Shown: piece after piece, positions 26,985-39,096 of the stretch | Position numbering within the stretch: position 1 is the first letter of the stretch | Layout of the letters: the number at the start of each line of letters is the position of its first letter | NCBI GenBank assembly: GCA_949825065.1 | Contig: OX463845.1 | Span: forward strand, 23,285,159 to 23,349,158 | DNA: 64,000 nucleotides | From: Odontocerum albicorne | Taxonomy: Eukaryota; Arthropoda; Insecta; Trichoptera; Odontoceridae | Direction of reading: 5' to 3' | Position numbers and translations under genes: made by a program | The notes under the pieces: model-generated | Database searches by the model: none | What the model was told of the DNA's origin: nothing | What the model saw: only the letters and a program-made list of their open reading frames with translations

Positions 26985-27140
26985 AGGCCGGCTCCGCGTT
27001 GTATGTCCAGTTCCTATTGTACTCGTGTTCCTACCCACTATCCACTCTGGAGTATTGGCTTCGCGTGACCTCACACGGGCCACTTGGAAGGTCGCCTGGC
27101 GGCTTGACTGACAAGCCTCACTCTAGGCGCGTCTCGGTAT
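26985..27140. other. unexplained GC-rich block
   Basis: GC-rich and CpG-rich (GAGGCCGGCTCCGCGTTGTA, CTAGGCGCGTCTCGG). One minus-strand reading includes VGTRVQ, a stop and then ELDIQRGAGLLFDTGLC, which looks protein-like but is interrupted. That suggests a decayed repeat, possibly from a retroelement. The identity is not established. Confidence 0.35.
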
Positions 27141-30100
27141 ACAAACTTTTGAAACCAATCAAATATTGACCCTAGGTTGTGCAAAATTTCGTTAATATAT
27201 TCGAGTAATATCTATTTATTTCCTAATTCATGAACTCGAAAATATTTTCAGTTGCCGTTATGTGTATTACAATAGTTTTTGTACACTGGAGGCGAAATAA
27301 GAGAAACTTTAAGCCCTGCTCGATGTTATGGTTCTTATTCACAATACTTGACAAGTAATTACACTTTATTACTTCGACACATGTTTCATTCTCCTATCTG
27401 GAGGTCATGTTTTTTCGAAAATGTGTGTGGTATGATCTATTGACCCAAAGGAAATATTTTTATGCGGTAGAAACACGTGTCGTAGTTATAAAGCGTGATA
27501 AGTGGAATAAAGAAGTATTTTTTGTGTATTTAATATTGAGTTCAATATTGAATTCCACTTAGTTAAGACAATAATTTTATTTATTTAGAATAAAATGACA
27601 TAGTTAAACACAAAGTATTGCATGTAGATTCTTCCCCATCGACCTCGAAATGTACAAAAACTTGAATCTTAAAATAACTAGAGAAAGATAACATAAATGG
27701 ATTGGGCTGGGATTGGACCATACTACCAGGTTGTAATACTCGTACATTCAACATAAAGGCCCTGACTATAAACCCTGTTACTTAATTTTGACCCTAATTT
27801 GGTTTGTGAGCCGTGTTACAGAATTTTTGGATAGAACCTCTTCAAAAGATATATTTCGTAGTTTCAATCCATCGACAAAATTACTACTGTTGATTTTTGC
27901 CTTAATTTTGTGTAGCTCTCGTCGACAGTCTGATAACTTAATGAAAATATATATCAAGAGCACACGTGAACATTTCTAGACATACGAGTAGCTTCTAATT
28001 AACATCCCGTATTGTTGATTAACAAGTATTTTGTTTGTGTAATATTCGATGGCGTTCGACATTTCATTCGTTTGCTCATTCGAATTTCCCAAGCATAGGT
28101 AACCTTTTGAAATGTAAAACCGCTTTGAATGCTCTTATTTATTATACTCGTGTACAGTAAGTTCATTTGGATTTGTTTTGACAATTGTTAGTAATATTAA
28201 CAGTATTGTATGTATTGCTAATTTAGTTCGTTCTCTCGAGACTTATTTTCCTTAGTACCCTAGTCAAACATTACTTTATTAAAACTTAATTTTGGGCTTC
28301 TTCAACTTCTGTTAACTGACATATCAAAATGTTTTATTTAAATTGCGGTTTTTATACATTTCTGTTGTTTTTCTCTCAAAAAAATTCTTTCAGGCATGCG
28401 CTGTTTAGTTATTACATTCACTTTCATGGTATTTATACTTTCATTGTCACTAAATAATCACTAAATACATCCAAAGTGATTGAAGTTTGAAAAATAGACG
28501 AAAACTGAGACATTAATCATGGAAAGCAAGCCTACTATCCAATACATTAACATTCAGTATCTCAAGTCCCAGTAATAATGCAGCGTGATTATTCCTATTA
28601 TTGGCTTGCTAAAGAAAACCTCGAAGTAATTTCTTGCAGCCGCTGCCTGTAGTGAAACTCAATTTATTTTGCTTTCAACTGATGTCACCAAGTTGGCATT
28701 GCAAAAGAATATTGAATTCCGTTTCATTTTATCAATATTGAATATATTTTGTTTGATTTACTCAAGATTTTTGGTGTGGTTTTATCACATCATTATTCAT
28801 ACGTCGATTTTCTCTTCATTACAATCTTCATTTAATATAATATATCATTCTTACAATATGCGAGTTCCTGTCGTTAAAACTTGGCGGTAACTTTTAATTT
28901 ATTTTGCCGAAGTCGTGAGAACTTCAAACATTTATTTGTCTTGGCAAACACTAAAGCCGAATTTAGTTTGTTGTTACTCGTCTATCTTCTGGTTATGTTG
29001 CTCGGGATTGTATTCATTTCTCAGATATTTAATTAAACGGTGTTGAGAATATTTCATGAAAAGTGTCATCATATATGTATTATATAATATAATATTTCTT
29101 CAAAACTCACCTCAATACAATGTTTTATTGTTAACTCTAAAATTTCTTTGAAACTGTGAAAAACGAAAAATAAAGCATTCAAAAGATGTTTAGTATATTC
29201 TAATTAAGTACATAATTATGGTGTTTTTGCTTTAGTGTGTGTAAAAAAGGTTTATCTTTTCCTTTTATTTACGTGAGAAATAATTTTTTTTTAAATATAT
29301 CTGTAATTCATAAATTTTATTCTTAAAATGCGTCTGTAATTCAATTATTTATTTCTTAAAATTCAACTATAATGCAGATGAGGTTTAATTTTTAGAATGG
29401 TTTTATTTTTTTTCTAGCGATTAGAAGAATTATCCATAAAAACAAATAGTCAAATATATTTTCTTTTACTAAAACATACCTGGAAGGGTAACAAATTCGC
29501 ATTGTAGTAGGAAAATGAAAAATTTAATATTTTTGCATTTTGCTGAAAACATTAGTAACTTGACATATTTCAAAGCAAGTTAAATGTCGTTTTTTATTAC
29601 TTTAATTGAATATCAAACAGTTACGGCATTTTTCCATGTGAACATTGTATTTCAATTTCATTAACAAGTCCTTCCATGACGATATTAAGGGGCAACTTAT
29701 AATAATGATTTATCGATCATATAATTACAATATTTATATTTTAGGTTTAAAATCACATCCGTTACATTGTAGTGAGTAGTTTTTTTTTCGAAATACTTTC
29801 AAGTATGTCTATTGTTGGCTGATGTAATGGTAAACAAGTGATGTACAGTGAATATTAACCTTCCAAAAACGGTGACACCTCAAAAAAGAAATATTGCAAA
29901 ACTTTTTTGTGTAAATAAAGTATTATGGTCGATTATATCTATTTTAGCGTTGTGTTAATTTTATTTAGTTCTGACCTTTTTCAGGACGATATTTTAATTC
30001 GTAAGCGAAAAAAAAATCATTACACACGTGTGCTAATTCTAACACAAACAATTAATTTTGACCTTAATAATTACTTTTGGGTCATAAATTTGGGTTATTC

Positions 30101-30401
30101 TATGTTAAATAAATTTGAAAACGTGATTTAATATAACGTTGCAACAACAATAGTAACATAAACATGATTACATGCGATTTTTCGCACACGTTGCTATTTC
30201 ACGGCAAAACATAGTGTTACATGACGGCACGGATACTGGTCGCTTGTAATAATGCTTTGCTCATTAGGAACAGGTTTATGATGATCTAAAGGATGCGTAA
30301 CGTTTTATGGTTCGCCATAAATGCTGATATAATATTTTTTGGCTACAAGTGTTGGTGTATGTGTGAAGGTGTTCGACGGTAACCCATGCCTGTAAATCAA
30401 T

Positions 30402-30632
30402 TTACCTTAGTTCGGGAGTTAATATCCCATTCCGTGAACATCCGCGCAGTCTAATTACTCCAGATAAGGTGATCCCAAATGATGGAGAGCCATTATCATT
30501 CAACGCTGTACCTGTACGTCTAATCGTACATCCATTGAGCATCACCGAAGGGACTACATATTGGAAAATTGTCGCCTTTCTACGTTTGTAGTGAGTAAAC
30601 TGCTTCAAACCTTGAAATACCGGGCCAAACAA
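30402..30632 (-). other. open frame ending at a donor-like site
   Basis: A frame of 76 codons on the minus strand has a balanced amino-acid composition (for example QGLKQFTHYKRRKATIFQY and LSGVIRLRGCSRNG), unlike the Lys/Asn/Ile-rich random frames elsewhere. It stops just where CTAAG|GTAAAT would make a splice donor. No partner exon or family was recognised. It may be a host exon, a repeat or chance. Confidence 0.2.
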
Positions 30633-31394
30633 TTGAATTTGATAATTAAATAGTCACACTCCATCAATAATTTCCAAATTTTCACACACTTATCACCGTT
30701 TCGCCATACATACATTTGACAGTCTACTTGTGAAGCACTCGCAAAGTAAAATCACATTTATATCGATATCGGGGTACACATAACAAACGGTCCTTATCAC
30801 TTTTCAAATATGTTGAATATTCGTTTACCACTTTCGGAAACAAATGCTTATTGATTTGGTTGCGATGTAAAAACTCTCGACACTTGTTTCACAATACACC
30901 ATTATCACTCGAGGAAATATAAATATTTCGATTGTTAAACACTTGGAGTAATAATACGCCACCCGCTGTTTCACATATGACTTTTGAAAACACACATCTT
31001 TAAAAGTTTATACTTTGTGTTTCCTCAAACAATCTTTGTTTAAATAACGACGTATTTTAAATCTCAAATTATAAAAGTTTTACACCGACATGCTTCACGT
31101 TCATCATCCTTTGGGAAAGTGCCCGAGCGGTGTATTTTCCCGCCCATGAAACTGACAATTCGATCCATATTCCGAGAAACTTGTCACTTCCTTATTCCCA
31201 GTTGTAAAACTTTTACATGTTTTCCCCTAATATTAACTTTTTCCTTTGTGACGGTAAATTCTGGTCAAGTATGCAAAACGTCTTTGGTGCGACCATTTTC
31301 AAACTCGAAACAATTTTCTTTGTAACATTTATGGCATGATTTACTCTGATAAGTGTTTTATCTGTCAAAAAGAGAGTTTCCCGCGCGGTTGTTC

Positions 31395-31575
31395 TGTACA
31401 GAGGATGATGGCTTGACTCGGAGGCGTGTTATCACAATCGCCAGCCACATGCGACTGGCGCCCGCTGTGGGCGGCGCGACGAGCGACGCCAGCGCCCGAG
31501 GCGGCTGGTCGCTTGGCCAGCCGCGAGTCGGGGGATTCGGGCCCTCCGGAGAAGGTGGATTGATAAAAATCTTGC
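31395..31575. other. strong CpG-rich island
   Basis: The most GC-rich segment of the window, with many CpG pairs (GGGCGGCGCGACGAGCGACG, CAGCGCCCGAGGCGGCTGGT). Open frames cross it on both strands (31353-31592 plus; 31583-31365 and 31671-31432 minus), as is usual in stop-poor GC-rich DNA, so none is persuasive. A first exon or promoter of an unseen gene is the simplest idea, and this is inference only. Confidence 0.4.
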
Positions 31576-32005
31576 AAGTTCAAGTTCGATAACTCGGAGA
31601 ACTTCCAACTGGTGTGGTGGCACCGTGGTACCTGTGTGAATGCTCGCGACTACTGTGGCGATATTAAACAATGAACCATTTGCTCACTTTCAAGTTTTGA
31701 TAGAGAACTATATTACTATATTGTTCAGTGTTATTATAAACGTATAGATATTGCTTTGCGCATCACTTAAATATTTAAAATATATTAAAGCCATAGCGTG
31801 TTTATGAACAAAATGTTTTATGTAATTATCAAGAAAATGGTATTACAAAACAATCTAAAAAAGCTTACCAATAGTTACAGCTTTCAATACAGTTCATGGA
31901 ATATTTGCCTTTTTTTTTCTATTTTAGGATCAGAAATATTTAACTGAGCAGTTTTAACATTAATTCAAATAGTATTTTCATGAACTCATTATTGTATTAC
32001 TTTTT

Positions 32006-32192
32006 TATTGTATACGGAACAACCTGGCGAGTTTATTGTCATGTGACAATCACATCCATTTAACCAGAAATGTGTCCAAGACTGAAGATAAAATCAGACT
32101 CATTTTTATTTTTTAAATGGATACCATCGGAAATTGAACCCGAAACCCTCAGGCTGGAAGCTCTTACCAACCAGGCCACTAAGGTTATCACT
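32006..32192 (-). mobile_element. tRNA-derived SINE copy
   Basis: The tail is TTGTATACGGAACAACCTGG. The body contains TTTAACCAGAAATGTG. The B-box complement is GAAATTGAACCCGAAACCCT, and the head ends CTTACCAACCAGGCCACTAA. The anticodon-side part of the head (about 10 bp) is missing between GGCTGGAAG and CTCTTACC. Confidence 0.9.
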
Positions 32193-33247
32193 TTAAAAAA
32201 TTAAATCGATCTAAAAGTGTTTATTGTTTTTAAATGTTGTCATTACCGACGTTCATATTAAAATTAAATTATCTGAGTTACATTGTTTTACATTTTAATT
32301 AAACATCCGCCAGTTTAATTAATATTCGTTTCGCTGTGCAGGCACACAATTTGCGGTCAGTCGATGTACTCGTAGTATATGAATTTGTTTATTTAGTATA
32401 ATAAAATATAATAAATGTAAAATTACGGCTAGTAAAATACGGGGGTAAAATCCTTGAAACACGGTGTAGCAGACGTTATGTGATATTTTTTCTTGTATCA
32501 GAGGGGAGAGTATATCCGAGAAAACTTCATTCAACCCTATATTTTAAATGACTACCAAATAAAGTCTCAAATTGTTTATGAAGTTATTCGCAATATTTGA
32601 CATGAAGATTACTCCCTTTCGTTTCCTTTCTTAGTGTGCTGTTACTTGCGTGAATGTCTTTCTGCCATGTTTTATTCAACGTGTAGCCATAAAAAAAGTA
32701 TGAGATCATCATCCAAGGTTTTAAAAATAAGCATATTTGGACTTTGTCATCATAATTAGCATATATTAAAGAATTTCGGTTAAAAAGTTTGTTAAATGGT
32801 TTATTAATATATTTTTTTAATGCCGTTTTGCGTTAACATCTACCGATACTTCAAATATCTCATGCATTTAATTAAAACTGCAAATCCTTTAGAAACTTGT
32901 ATTACAAGTTACAAAAACATTAGACATAATATGGGAGGGATATTTCTGCTTTTGAAACTAAAGTGTTGATTTCTAAAAAAATGTATATCGAAGGTAATGT
33001 AAAGATTTATAGTATTCAAGTTGCTGATGACTTTTTATGTTGATTTAAATTATCTCTGTAGTTAATTTAAAATTAAAACATTGAACAAACTGACTATATT
33101 AATTTTATATTAATTATGGAGTTCCACAAAGTGACGCCGGAGTCATTTAAACAAATATCTCTATAGTATTTATTTATTCAAAATGCTAGATCAACATTAA
33201 TTATGAACTTATTAGACGACTTCAGCTGTACGTACATGCATACATAT
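32193..33247. other. AT-rich non-coding stretch
   Basis: No feature recognised. A single short GC-richer patch occurs near 32320-32360. Confidence 0.45.
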
Positions 33248-33722
33248 TATTACGTCGTGTCCCTTGTGGGGTAGGCAGAGAAAAAAGATCTCCACGCTTT
33301 TCTATCAAAATGTACAACTTTCGCTGCTTCTACATTGATACATCTCGTCGTGCTAAATATTTCATTATTCGTGCTTCTACTTTACTTTCTCTCAAAATCT
33401 GGTTCACTAGATCTAGTCACGTTTTCCTCGATCTATCTCTTTCATTGTGCTATGCACTTCTGACTTGTATATTCGCTTATACATTCTTTCGTGATTCATT
33501 ATCTCCAGATATCCAAACCATCTCAACGTTTCTCTCTATTTTATTCACAACACCCACTTTACCCATGCAATCATTTTTTGACATCTTTATTCTGCCTTTT
33601 TTCTGCATATATTGACACTCCACAATTGTCCCTTAGTGCACGCATCTCCACAGCGTTAATCTTAATATTTAACTTTATTTTGGTAGCTTAAGTCCTAGCT
33701 TCACTCCCATAAGTCAAGGTAC
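33248..33722 (-). mobile_element. LINE family-1 related 3' end
   Basis: The minus-strand reading near the right end includes KINAVEMRALRDNCGVSI, a diagnostic stretch of this LINE group. Further left, plus-strand GTGGGGTAGGCAGAGAAAAA is the reverse complement of the usual 3' end. The copy diverges from those at 9047 and 57897, so it may be a related subfamily. It abuts an oppositely oriented RTE-like LINE at 33736. Confidence 0.75.
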
Positions 33723-33735
33723 GCAAATTATTTTT

Positions 33736-34213
33736 GTATTATTTCAAGTTATACAGGAAGGGTCTACAACCAGTGTATTCTCCCAGTACTTACGTATGGC
33801 TGCGAGACATGGACGCGCACAGTAAATAACACACAAAAGCTCCAGACCGCACAAAGGGGGATGGAGAGATGCATGTTGGGATATACTATAAGAGACCGTA
33901 AACGAAACACCTGGATTCGCAATATTACAAAGATAGAATATGTTATAAAGGTGTGCAAAAGAATGAAGTGGCAATGGGCAGGACACGTAGCAAGAATGTC
34001 AGACTCCCGATGGACATCTGAAGTAATCCAATGGTACCCAAGAGGCATAAAGAGGCACAGAAGAAGACCGAAAGTACGCTGGATAGATGAAATCAGGAAG
34101 CATGGCAGTATCACATGGCATCAACGAGCAAAACACCGAACTATTTGGAGTCAACTTGGGGAGACCTTCATCCAGCAGTGGATCGACCCTGGTTGACAAT
34201 GATGATGATGATA
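33736..34213 (+). mobile_element. RTE-like LINE 3' end with (TGA)n tail
   Basis: A 5'-truncated non-LTR retrotransposon. An open frame covers the reverse transcriptase C-terminal part and ends at TGA 34194-34196, immediately followed by the simple tail CAATGATGATGATGATA. Short TGATGA-type tails directly after the ORF are typical of RTE-clade elements. It is truncated, so it cannot move on its own. Confidence 0.85.
33762..34196 (+). pseudogene. RTE-like reverse transcriptase, C-terminal fragment
   Basis: About 144 uninterrupted codons encode the C-terminal region of a LINE polyprotein. Landmarks in order are VYNQCILPVLTYGCETWTRT, TAQRGMERCMLGYTIRDR, KWQWAGHVARMSDSRW, RRPKVRWIDEIRK and FIQQWIDPG. 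These are the usual order and spacing for insect endonuclease-reverse transcriptase proteins of this type. The polymerase catalytic domain and the endonuclease are missing because of 5' truncation. The lack of stops in this stretch suggests a fairly young insertion. Confidence 0.85.
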
Positions 34214-35139
34214 TAATACTCAGGGTGAATTTCTGACAGTGACATTTTCAAATATCTTTGCGTTTTGCTTCTTAGATATTTTATTCGCAAAACCATGGTT
34301 TTAATCCGGCACATGAAAAACTTGTTTCTTGAAGTCCTAGTTTCTCTACATGTTTCTAAGTCAATATTGTGATTTGCGGACATTTTCGAGTAGTCAGTCT
34401 GAAATCTAAATAAACGTAACACCGGGGTACGTCTGTACTTTATTTATGAAATTCTATCTCCGGAGAAGTCTCAGATCGTTTTCAGTCGCAACCTTGTATA
34501 GCTATATTGACATTTTTTTCTAAAATATATGCCGTAGACCAATATAGAATACCTTTTAAGATGAATGGCCTTAAATGTAATTAAAAAAAAAACATTTTTC
34601 CGTATTATTATTTTTAATGTAATTCAGGTAAATTCATAAATTCTTCATACTAATTGCCCTCGCAGAAACTTTCCTCCATGATAATGTGTTTTTAATGCCT
34701 TTATCAAATTCCTAATGCGGTTCATTCTGTTTACCTACCTACCTGGGTTCCGAATCTAGCTGGGTTCCGAATCAGTACTGGAGGACAAATGTGATCGGTT
34801 CAGCAGTTACCTTCTAATCCATAGCGCACAAGTCTGCCGGAATCGCTGATTGCTTATGCTGTGTCATGGGATGCGGGTATATCGTTCAACGGTCGTTTTG
34901 TACAAAATTCACTTTAAATTGTGGTAAAATGGGACACTTGCGCCGAAGTGAGCGCTTGGTGAACCGTTTGCCAAGCTTTCGTTAACATTGTCAACCCTTC
35001 ATTGCTTGTTTTCTCTAACGTTTTGCGAACGAAAATAGTTTTGAGTGGCGTGAACTAACACAGGACGAAACCATTTTGTAAATAATGGCTATAAAAAAAT
35101 GAGGTATCCTTAGAAGTCGTCTATCTAGCACCATTGACA
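34214..35139. other. non-coding stretch
   Basis: No gene recognised. At 34736-34775 a short phrase TGGGTTCCGAATC is repeated after TACCTACCTACC. The block at 34740-34880 is GC-richer than its surroundings. Confidence 0.45.
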
Positions 35140-35215
35140 AATTCCGCGGTCTAGTCGGTAAGACACCTGTCTTCCAATCTGGGGGTTGTGGATGGTTTTC
35201 ATTGGTCCCAGAAAC
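35140..35215 (+). mobile_element. SINE head fragment
   Basis: Only the tRNA-like head is present: CGCGGTCTAGTCGGTAAGAC, ACCTGTCTTCCAATCTGGGG and GTTGTGGATGGTTTTCATTG. The B box is destroyed and the body is missing after TGGTCCCAGA. Confidence 0.75.
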
Positions 35216-35844
35216 CATCTCAAGATTCCTCTCTTAATTATATTTATAACACCCGATTCAAACAAACAGTTATTCGCGAATCACGCATTTCTATCGCATC
35301 TATCATATTTTGGTCCTATCATTCTTCCTTAGTGTCTAGGTTTCACTTCTATACATCAATCCCGCATATTTTAGTTTAAGATATTACAAAGAAAACTTAT
35401 GTTGTTTTTATAAGTGGAGTATATGTAGGTGAATTTTCCAAAATTTGATTTGTTTTTTGTGTAATATTGCGCAGTGAAGGGTTAAAGCTCTTTGTCGAAT
35501 GTTGTTAATTTTTAGTTTTCTCTATGGGGTATTTGCGAGATATATTATTTGAAACTTTCATACTTTATAAGTCCTTGAGTTGGCTAGGAAATTTATGAAA
35601 AAAACATAAACGCACCATAAAAGAGATGAAACATTCAACTTGATGTGATTAAGACTTCCATTTACCCAAATATTATATTTGTATCGCTCTCATTTCCTGG
35701 AAGAAAACCTTTAACGAATTTCCCAATTTTTTTTATCTAACCTTGAATATTTATAGTTTGTTTATTTACTGGATTCAGTATCGTTTTGCACATATTTAAC
35801 TACTGAATATCGAGTATTCTATTTTAATCTAAAAATCATGGTTA

Positions 35845-35920
35845 AATCCTTGGCGCAGTTGGTAAAACGTTCGTCTTCCATATGAAGACTAATGTTCGAT
35901 TCCTGATATTACGCACAAAA
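35845..35920 (+). mobile_element. SINE head fragment
   Basis: ATCCTTGGCGCAGTTGGTAA, AACGTTCGTCTTCCATATGA and ATGTTCGATTCCTGATATTA follow the tRNA-head order. The A box (TGGCGCAGTTGG) and B box (TGTTCGATTCC) are close to consensus. No body follows, so this could equally be a decayed tRNA pseudogene. Confidence 0.6.
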
Positions 35921-36004
35921 AATAGCCAAATCCGGTAATTCGTTTCAAAGAGATGTAACAAATAGTTCTACTCTCTACATGGCAACACTAGCGTAACAAA
36001 CGCC

Positions 36005-36262
36005 ATTAAAATTGCTCGACTAAGCTGGCTTGAGCACTTATACCGTATACTGGACATTGAGTCTAAAGTAAGACTTGGTTCAGTGATCCGTTGGATCGTA
36101 GGAGAGTGTAGACCTCAAAGCTTAGATGGCTAGGTGATGTGACCAAGAACTGCCGCAGAGTGGGTATAATTAATTGAAAGGGATATACGACTGAGAGAGA
36201 TAAGTTATAGAGAATCCTACAGGCTGCCAAGACCCACCCTGGGTGTTCAGACTGATGATAAT
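36005..36262 (+). mobile_element. LINE 3' remnant, strongly decayed
   Basis: The plus-strand reading contains IKIARLSWLEHLYRI, then CRPQSLDG, and further on, after stops, SYRLPRPTLGVQ. The order R-L-x-W-x-x-H, then R-P-x-x, then a PTLG-like end matches the C-terminus of RTE/jockey-like LINEs. The end ACTGATGATAATTATG fits a TGATGA-type tail. Several stops show that it is old. Confidence 0.6.
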
Positions 36263-36829
36263 TATGTATATGTTATTTACTCGCCGTATAAAGTTTTCAT
36301 AATAAATGTCAAGTTTTAATGATAATGCGTGAAATTCTACGTAAATCACTGATGAAATGTGACTTTTAAAACCTACATGTGGTTAGTTATAAATTAAATT
36401 AATCATAAATTATTGCAATATCATATGATATAATACAATGTTCTGAATTCATCCAACAAATATTGTTGCCCACAGAAAGCAAGCAAATATTCAAGGACTT
36501 GATTTAATCTTACGAATAAATTATTGATTACATCGTAACAGAGCTTTTTTTTGCTGTTTTGCCTAGAAAATAATCTCAGGTTGTATTCTTGAATGTGATA
36601 CATGAGTTTGTTTTTTTTTCTTTTTCGCAAAACCCTGATTCATTAAACTTTTTCCTCCATTATTCGAGCTTTCGAGTTTTAAAAGCACTAGAATACGCAT
36701 GAGACTCAGGGTTCACCATGCCATCGTTTGTGTTAGTAATAGTACTCCGCACGTGAGGAACCAACAGCAATCACGTACATCTATACAAGTATTGTTATCA
36801 AACGAACTGTTTTATCATACGGGTATTCT
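36263..36829. other. AT-rich non-coding stretch
   Basis: No feature recognised. The minus-strand frame at 36630-36421 is AT-driven. Confidence 0.45.
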
Positions 36830-36914
36830 TTTTTTTATCTATTTTTTAGTTACCATCAGGAATCGAACCCGAAACACTCGAGTGAAAGTTAAGCTTCATA
36901 CCAAGTCGTTGTAG
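36830..36914 (-). mobile_element. SINE head fragment, second subfamily
   Basis: AGTTACCATCAGGAATCGAA and CCCGAAACACTCGAGTGAAA, then GTTAAGCTTCATACCAA. The phrase GAAAGTTAAGC is shared with the copies at 12871-12998 and 57690-57782 and differs from GGAAGACAGGCGTCTTA of the main group, which defines a second head type. Confidence 0.65.
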
Positions 36915-37798
36915 GTGTTGGTCATTTTATGTTACCGTCCGTATTGAGATATACTCTTAATTGTTTTTCTAACCAAATTATAGTATTACCCGTATATCGT
37001 GAACTGTAGTAAATAATTTAAGGTTTCGTGGATAAACCATCTGCAAGATATGATTAACTGAATATTAAAAAATAAAGTAAAATATTTTTCAACTCAATTA
37101 GCTTTCTATTTAATTTTTATAACGTTTTTTTAGTTAGCCTCGCCTTTCTTTATTCATATTTTTTCTTCTTGTTTCTCTTTCATATTTTTTATTGTGGAAT
37201 TTTCATAACTGGGAAACATTAGAACTAAAAAAATAATATGTGAAAGTTTTCAACTTGTAAATACATATTCTTTGCGTAGCAATTTTCTCGAAACATAACT
37301 TAAAACAAATTCTTGTATATTTAATGACTTTCCTTTGAGTTATTTTTGTTCCAATATACTTGTTTTTTTTTTGTTGTAATGTAGAAAACGAAAATTGCGA
37401 ACGTATTACAATTAGTTTTTGTTGGTTTTCTTGATTTATGAAAATGTCGGTAACCTTTTCTTTATTTTTGATAAGTTTCTTTTGAGGATTAGTTATTAAT
37501 GGCTAATGTCAATAAATGAACTACTCTAATACCAGATGCAATGTATTGATACATATCCGCCAAGGAGAATGAGCTTCACTATAATATATTAAAATGGTAT
37601 GTATACAATTTCGGGTAATTTATCAATCAATCGATTTCTTAAATATGTGTTTGATGAATTTATGGAGGACATTGCGGAACGGTCTGTTGATTTCTGTGAA
37701 TTGATGCAGTACACCAAGGGTTGTTTCACGTCATATACTCGTATTTAGGTCTCACAATTTATCAAATTGAGAATTTTTGACCAAGGAATAAAATAATT
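36915..37798. other. AT-rich non-coding stretch
   Basis: No gene or repeat recognised. Confidence 0.5.
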
Positions 37799-37873
37799 AA
37801 ATAGAAATTAATAATAATCAACTAAATAGGAATTAATAATAATCAACTGAATAGGAATAAATAATAATCAACA
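37799..37873. repeat. three tandem 25 bp units
   Basis: Units start at 37799, 37824 and 37849 and read RAATAGRAATWAATAATAAT followed by CAAC. There are no spacers, so this is a simple minisatellite and not a CRISPR-like array. Confidence 0.95.
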
Positions 37874-38044
37874 ATTAGTAAAAAGTATCAAGCTATTGTT
37901 TCATGTTCATATGTACTAATTTAATGGAGTCATAAATATCAGGCTACTAACCAAATTCATATAATTAGTGTCCACTTGAAATTGCATGTTTTTATATCCT
38001 AACATATGTTATGTATACATATTATAGGCACTTGTCATGTAAAT

Positions 38045-38270
38045 AAAATCATCATTAGTGGTAAAAACCAGGATGGGGCAATGCTGCCTTAAGGGTCTGT
38101 TGCCACTTCTGTCTGTCAGTAGCATATTTTCCCTGCTCTTCACTCCCAGAACAGTCCAACCCTATCGATCCACCTTAATTTTGGTCTGAGTACTTTTCTT
38201 CACTCTATTGTATATGTTCTTGCGGGCTCCCGGTATTCCGTGTGCTTAAATTCTACCAGACAGCGTTATC
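38045..38270 (-). mobile_element. RTE/jockey-like LINE 3' remnant
   Basis: The minus-strand readings in shifting frames include PKLRWIDRVGL, ATDRQKWQQTLK and AALPHPGFY. These match the C-terminal order RPKLRWIDxV, then (A)xDRxKWR, then PHPG of insect LINEs. A TGATGATTTTA tail lies on the left end (minus-strand 3' side). Frameshifts make it a dead copy. Confidence 0.7.
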
Positions 38271-38898
38271 TGTTTTTCGATTAATTTAGCAACATTAATA
38301 TCTCCACAAAGGTCGTTAAGTTAAGGTTAGATATGCTTTTCACAAATAATTATCGATAATTTTAATAATCGTTTTCTTTGCAAACACATAACCACGTGTG
38401 ACTCTCGTCAAATTGTAGAAAATAACGACTTTGAAACCGATCGTGTATTTTTATCTGATGAAGGAAATCATAGTTAGTGCTAGAATGAAGTTATTAAATG
38501 TAGAGACTGAAATGAGTGTGTAGGATGAGCATCACATTTCACAATTAGTGAAAAGTTGACATTCTGCACAGTGGTCATCCTACCATGTAATAATATTCTC
38601 TTAATGAAGCCTTTTCTGTCTCTTACCCGGAGTGATGGTTCGTTTCGCTCTGCTAATTACTGGTATTATAATGGCAATTTATGCAGAAACTTTATTTTTC
38701 AATTTCGTACGCATTTAGCATGTCTAGAAAATGAAAAAAAAATACTTTCTCCGAAAGTTCAATATTGAATGAGATTCAAGTTTATGATTATTTAATATAA
38801 CTTTGTTTTATTTATTGTGTCAAGACCACTTTTCAAATATATTCTACGAAATATTCATGCGACTTATGTGATAATTTACAATTGTATTGTATTATTTT
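38271..38898. other. AT-rich non-coding stretch
   Basis: No feature recognised. The plus-strand frame at 38556-38768 has no supporting context. Confidence 0.45.
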
Positions 38899-39096
38899 AT
38901 CACACTTTCGTTGTACAAGAGGTTTTTTACTACGTGACAATGTATTCCAGCTTACCACAAGGGTGTTAAACCAGCCTTAAGGGAAAACCAGACTATAACT
39001 CTTTTTAGAAAATCTCGATACCAACAGGAATCGCACCCGTAACCTCAGAACTGTAAAACAGGCGTCTTATAAACCTGGCTATGAAGATCTTGACCA
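38899..39096 (-). mobile_element. tRNA-derived SINE copy
   Basis: The tail is CACTTTCGTTGTACAAGAGG. The body has GTGTTAAACCAGCCTTAAGG and GAAAACCAGACTATAACTC. The head has GGAATCGCACCCGTAACCTC, AAACAGGCGTCTTATAAACC and TGGCTATGAAGATCTTGA. It is full length but diverged. Confidence 0.9.

Larger units (their letters stand above)
26104..32005. other. long stretch without recognisable genes
   Basis: Apart from GC-richer blocks at 26985-27140 and 31395-31575 and a possible exon near 30402-30632 (all listed), I see no gene, SINE, LINE or mariner. The part from about 30200 to 31700 is generally less AT-rich than the rest. Confidence 0.45.

Noticed and set aside
37799..37873. CRISPR-like array
   Set aside because: The three units are directly adjacent with no spacers, and the genome is eukaryotic, so it is a minisatellite.
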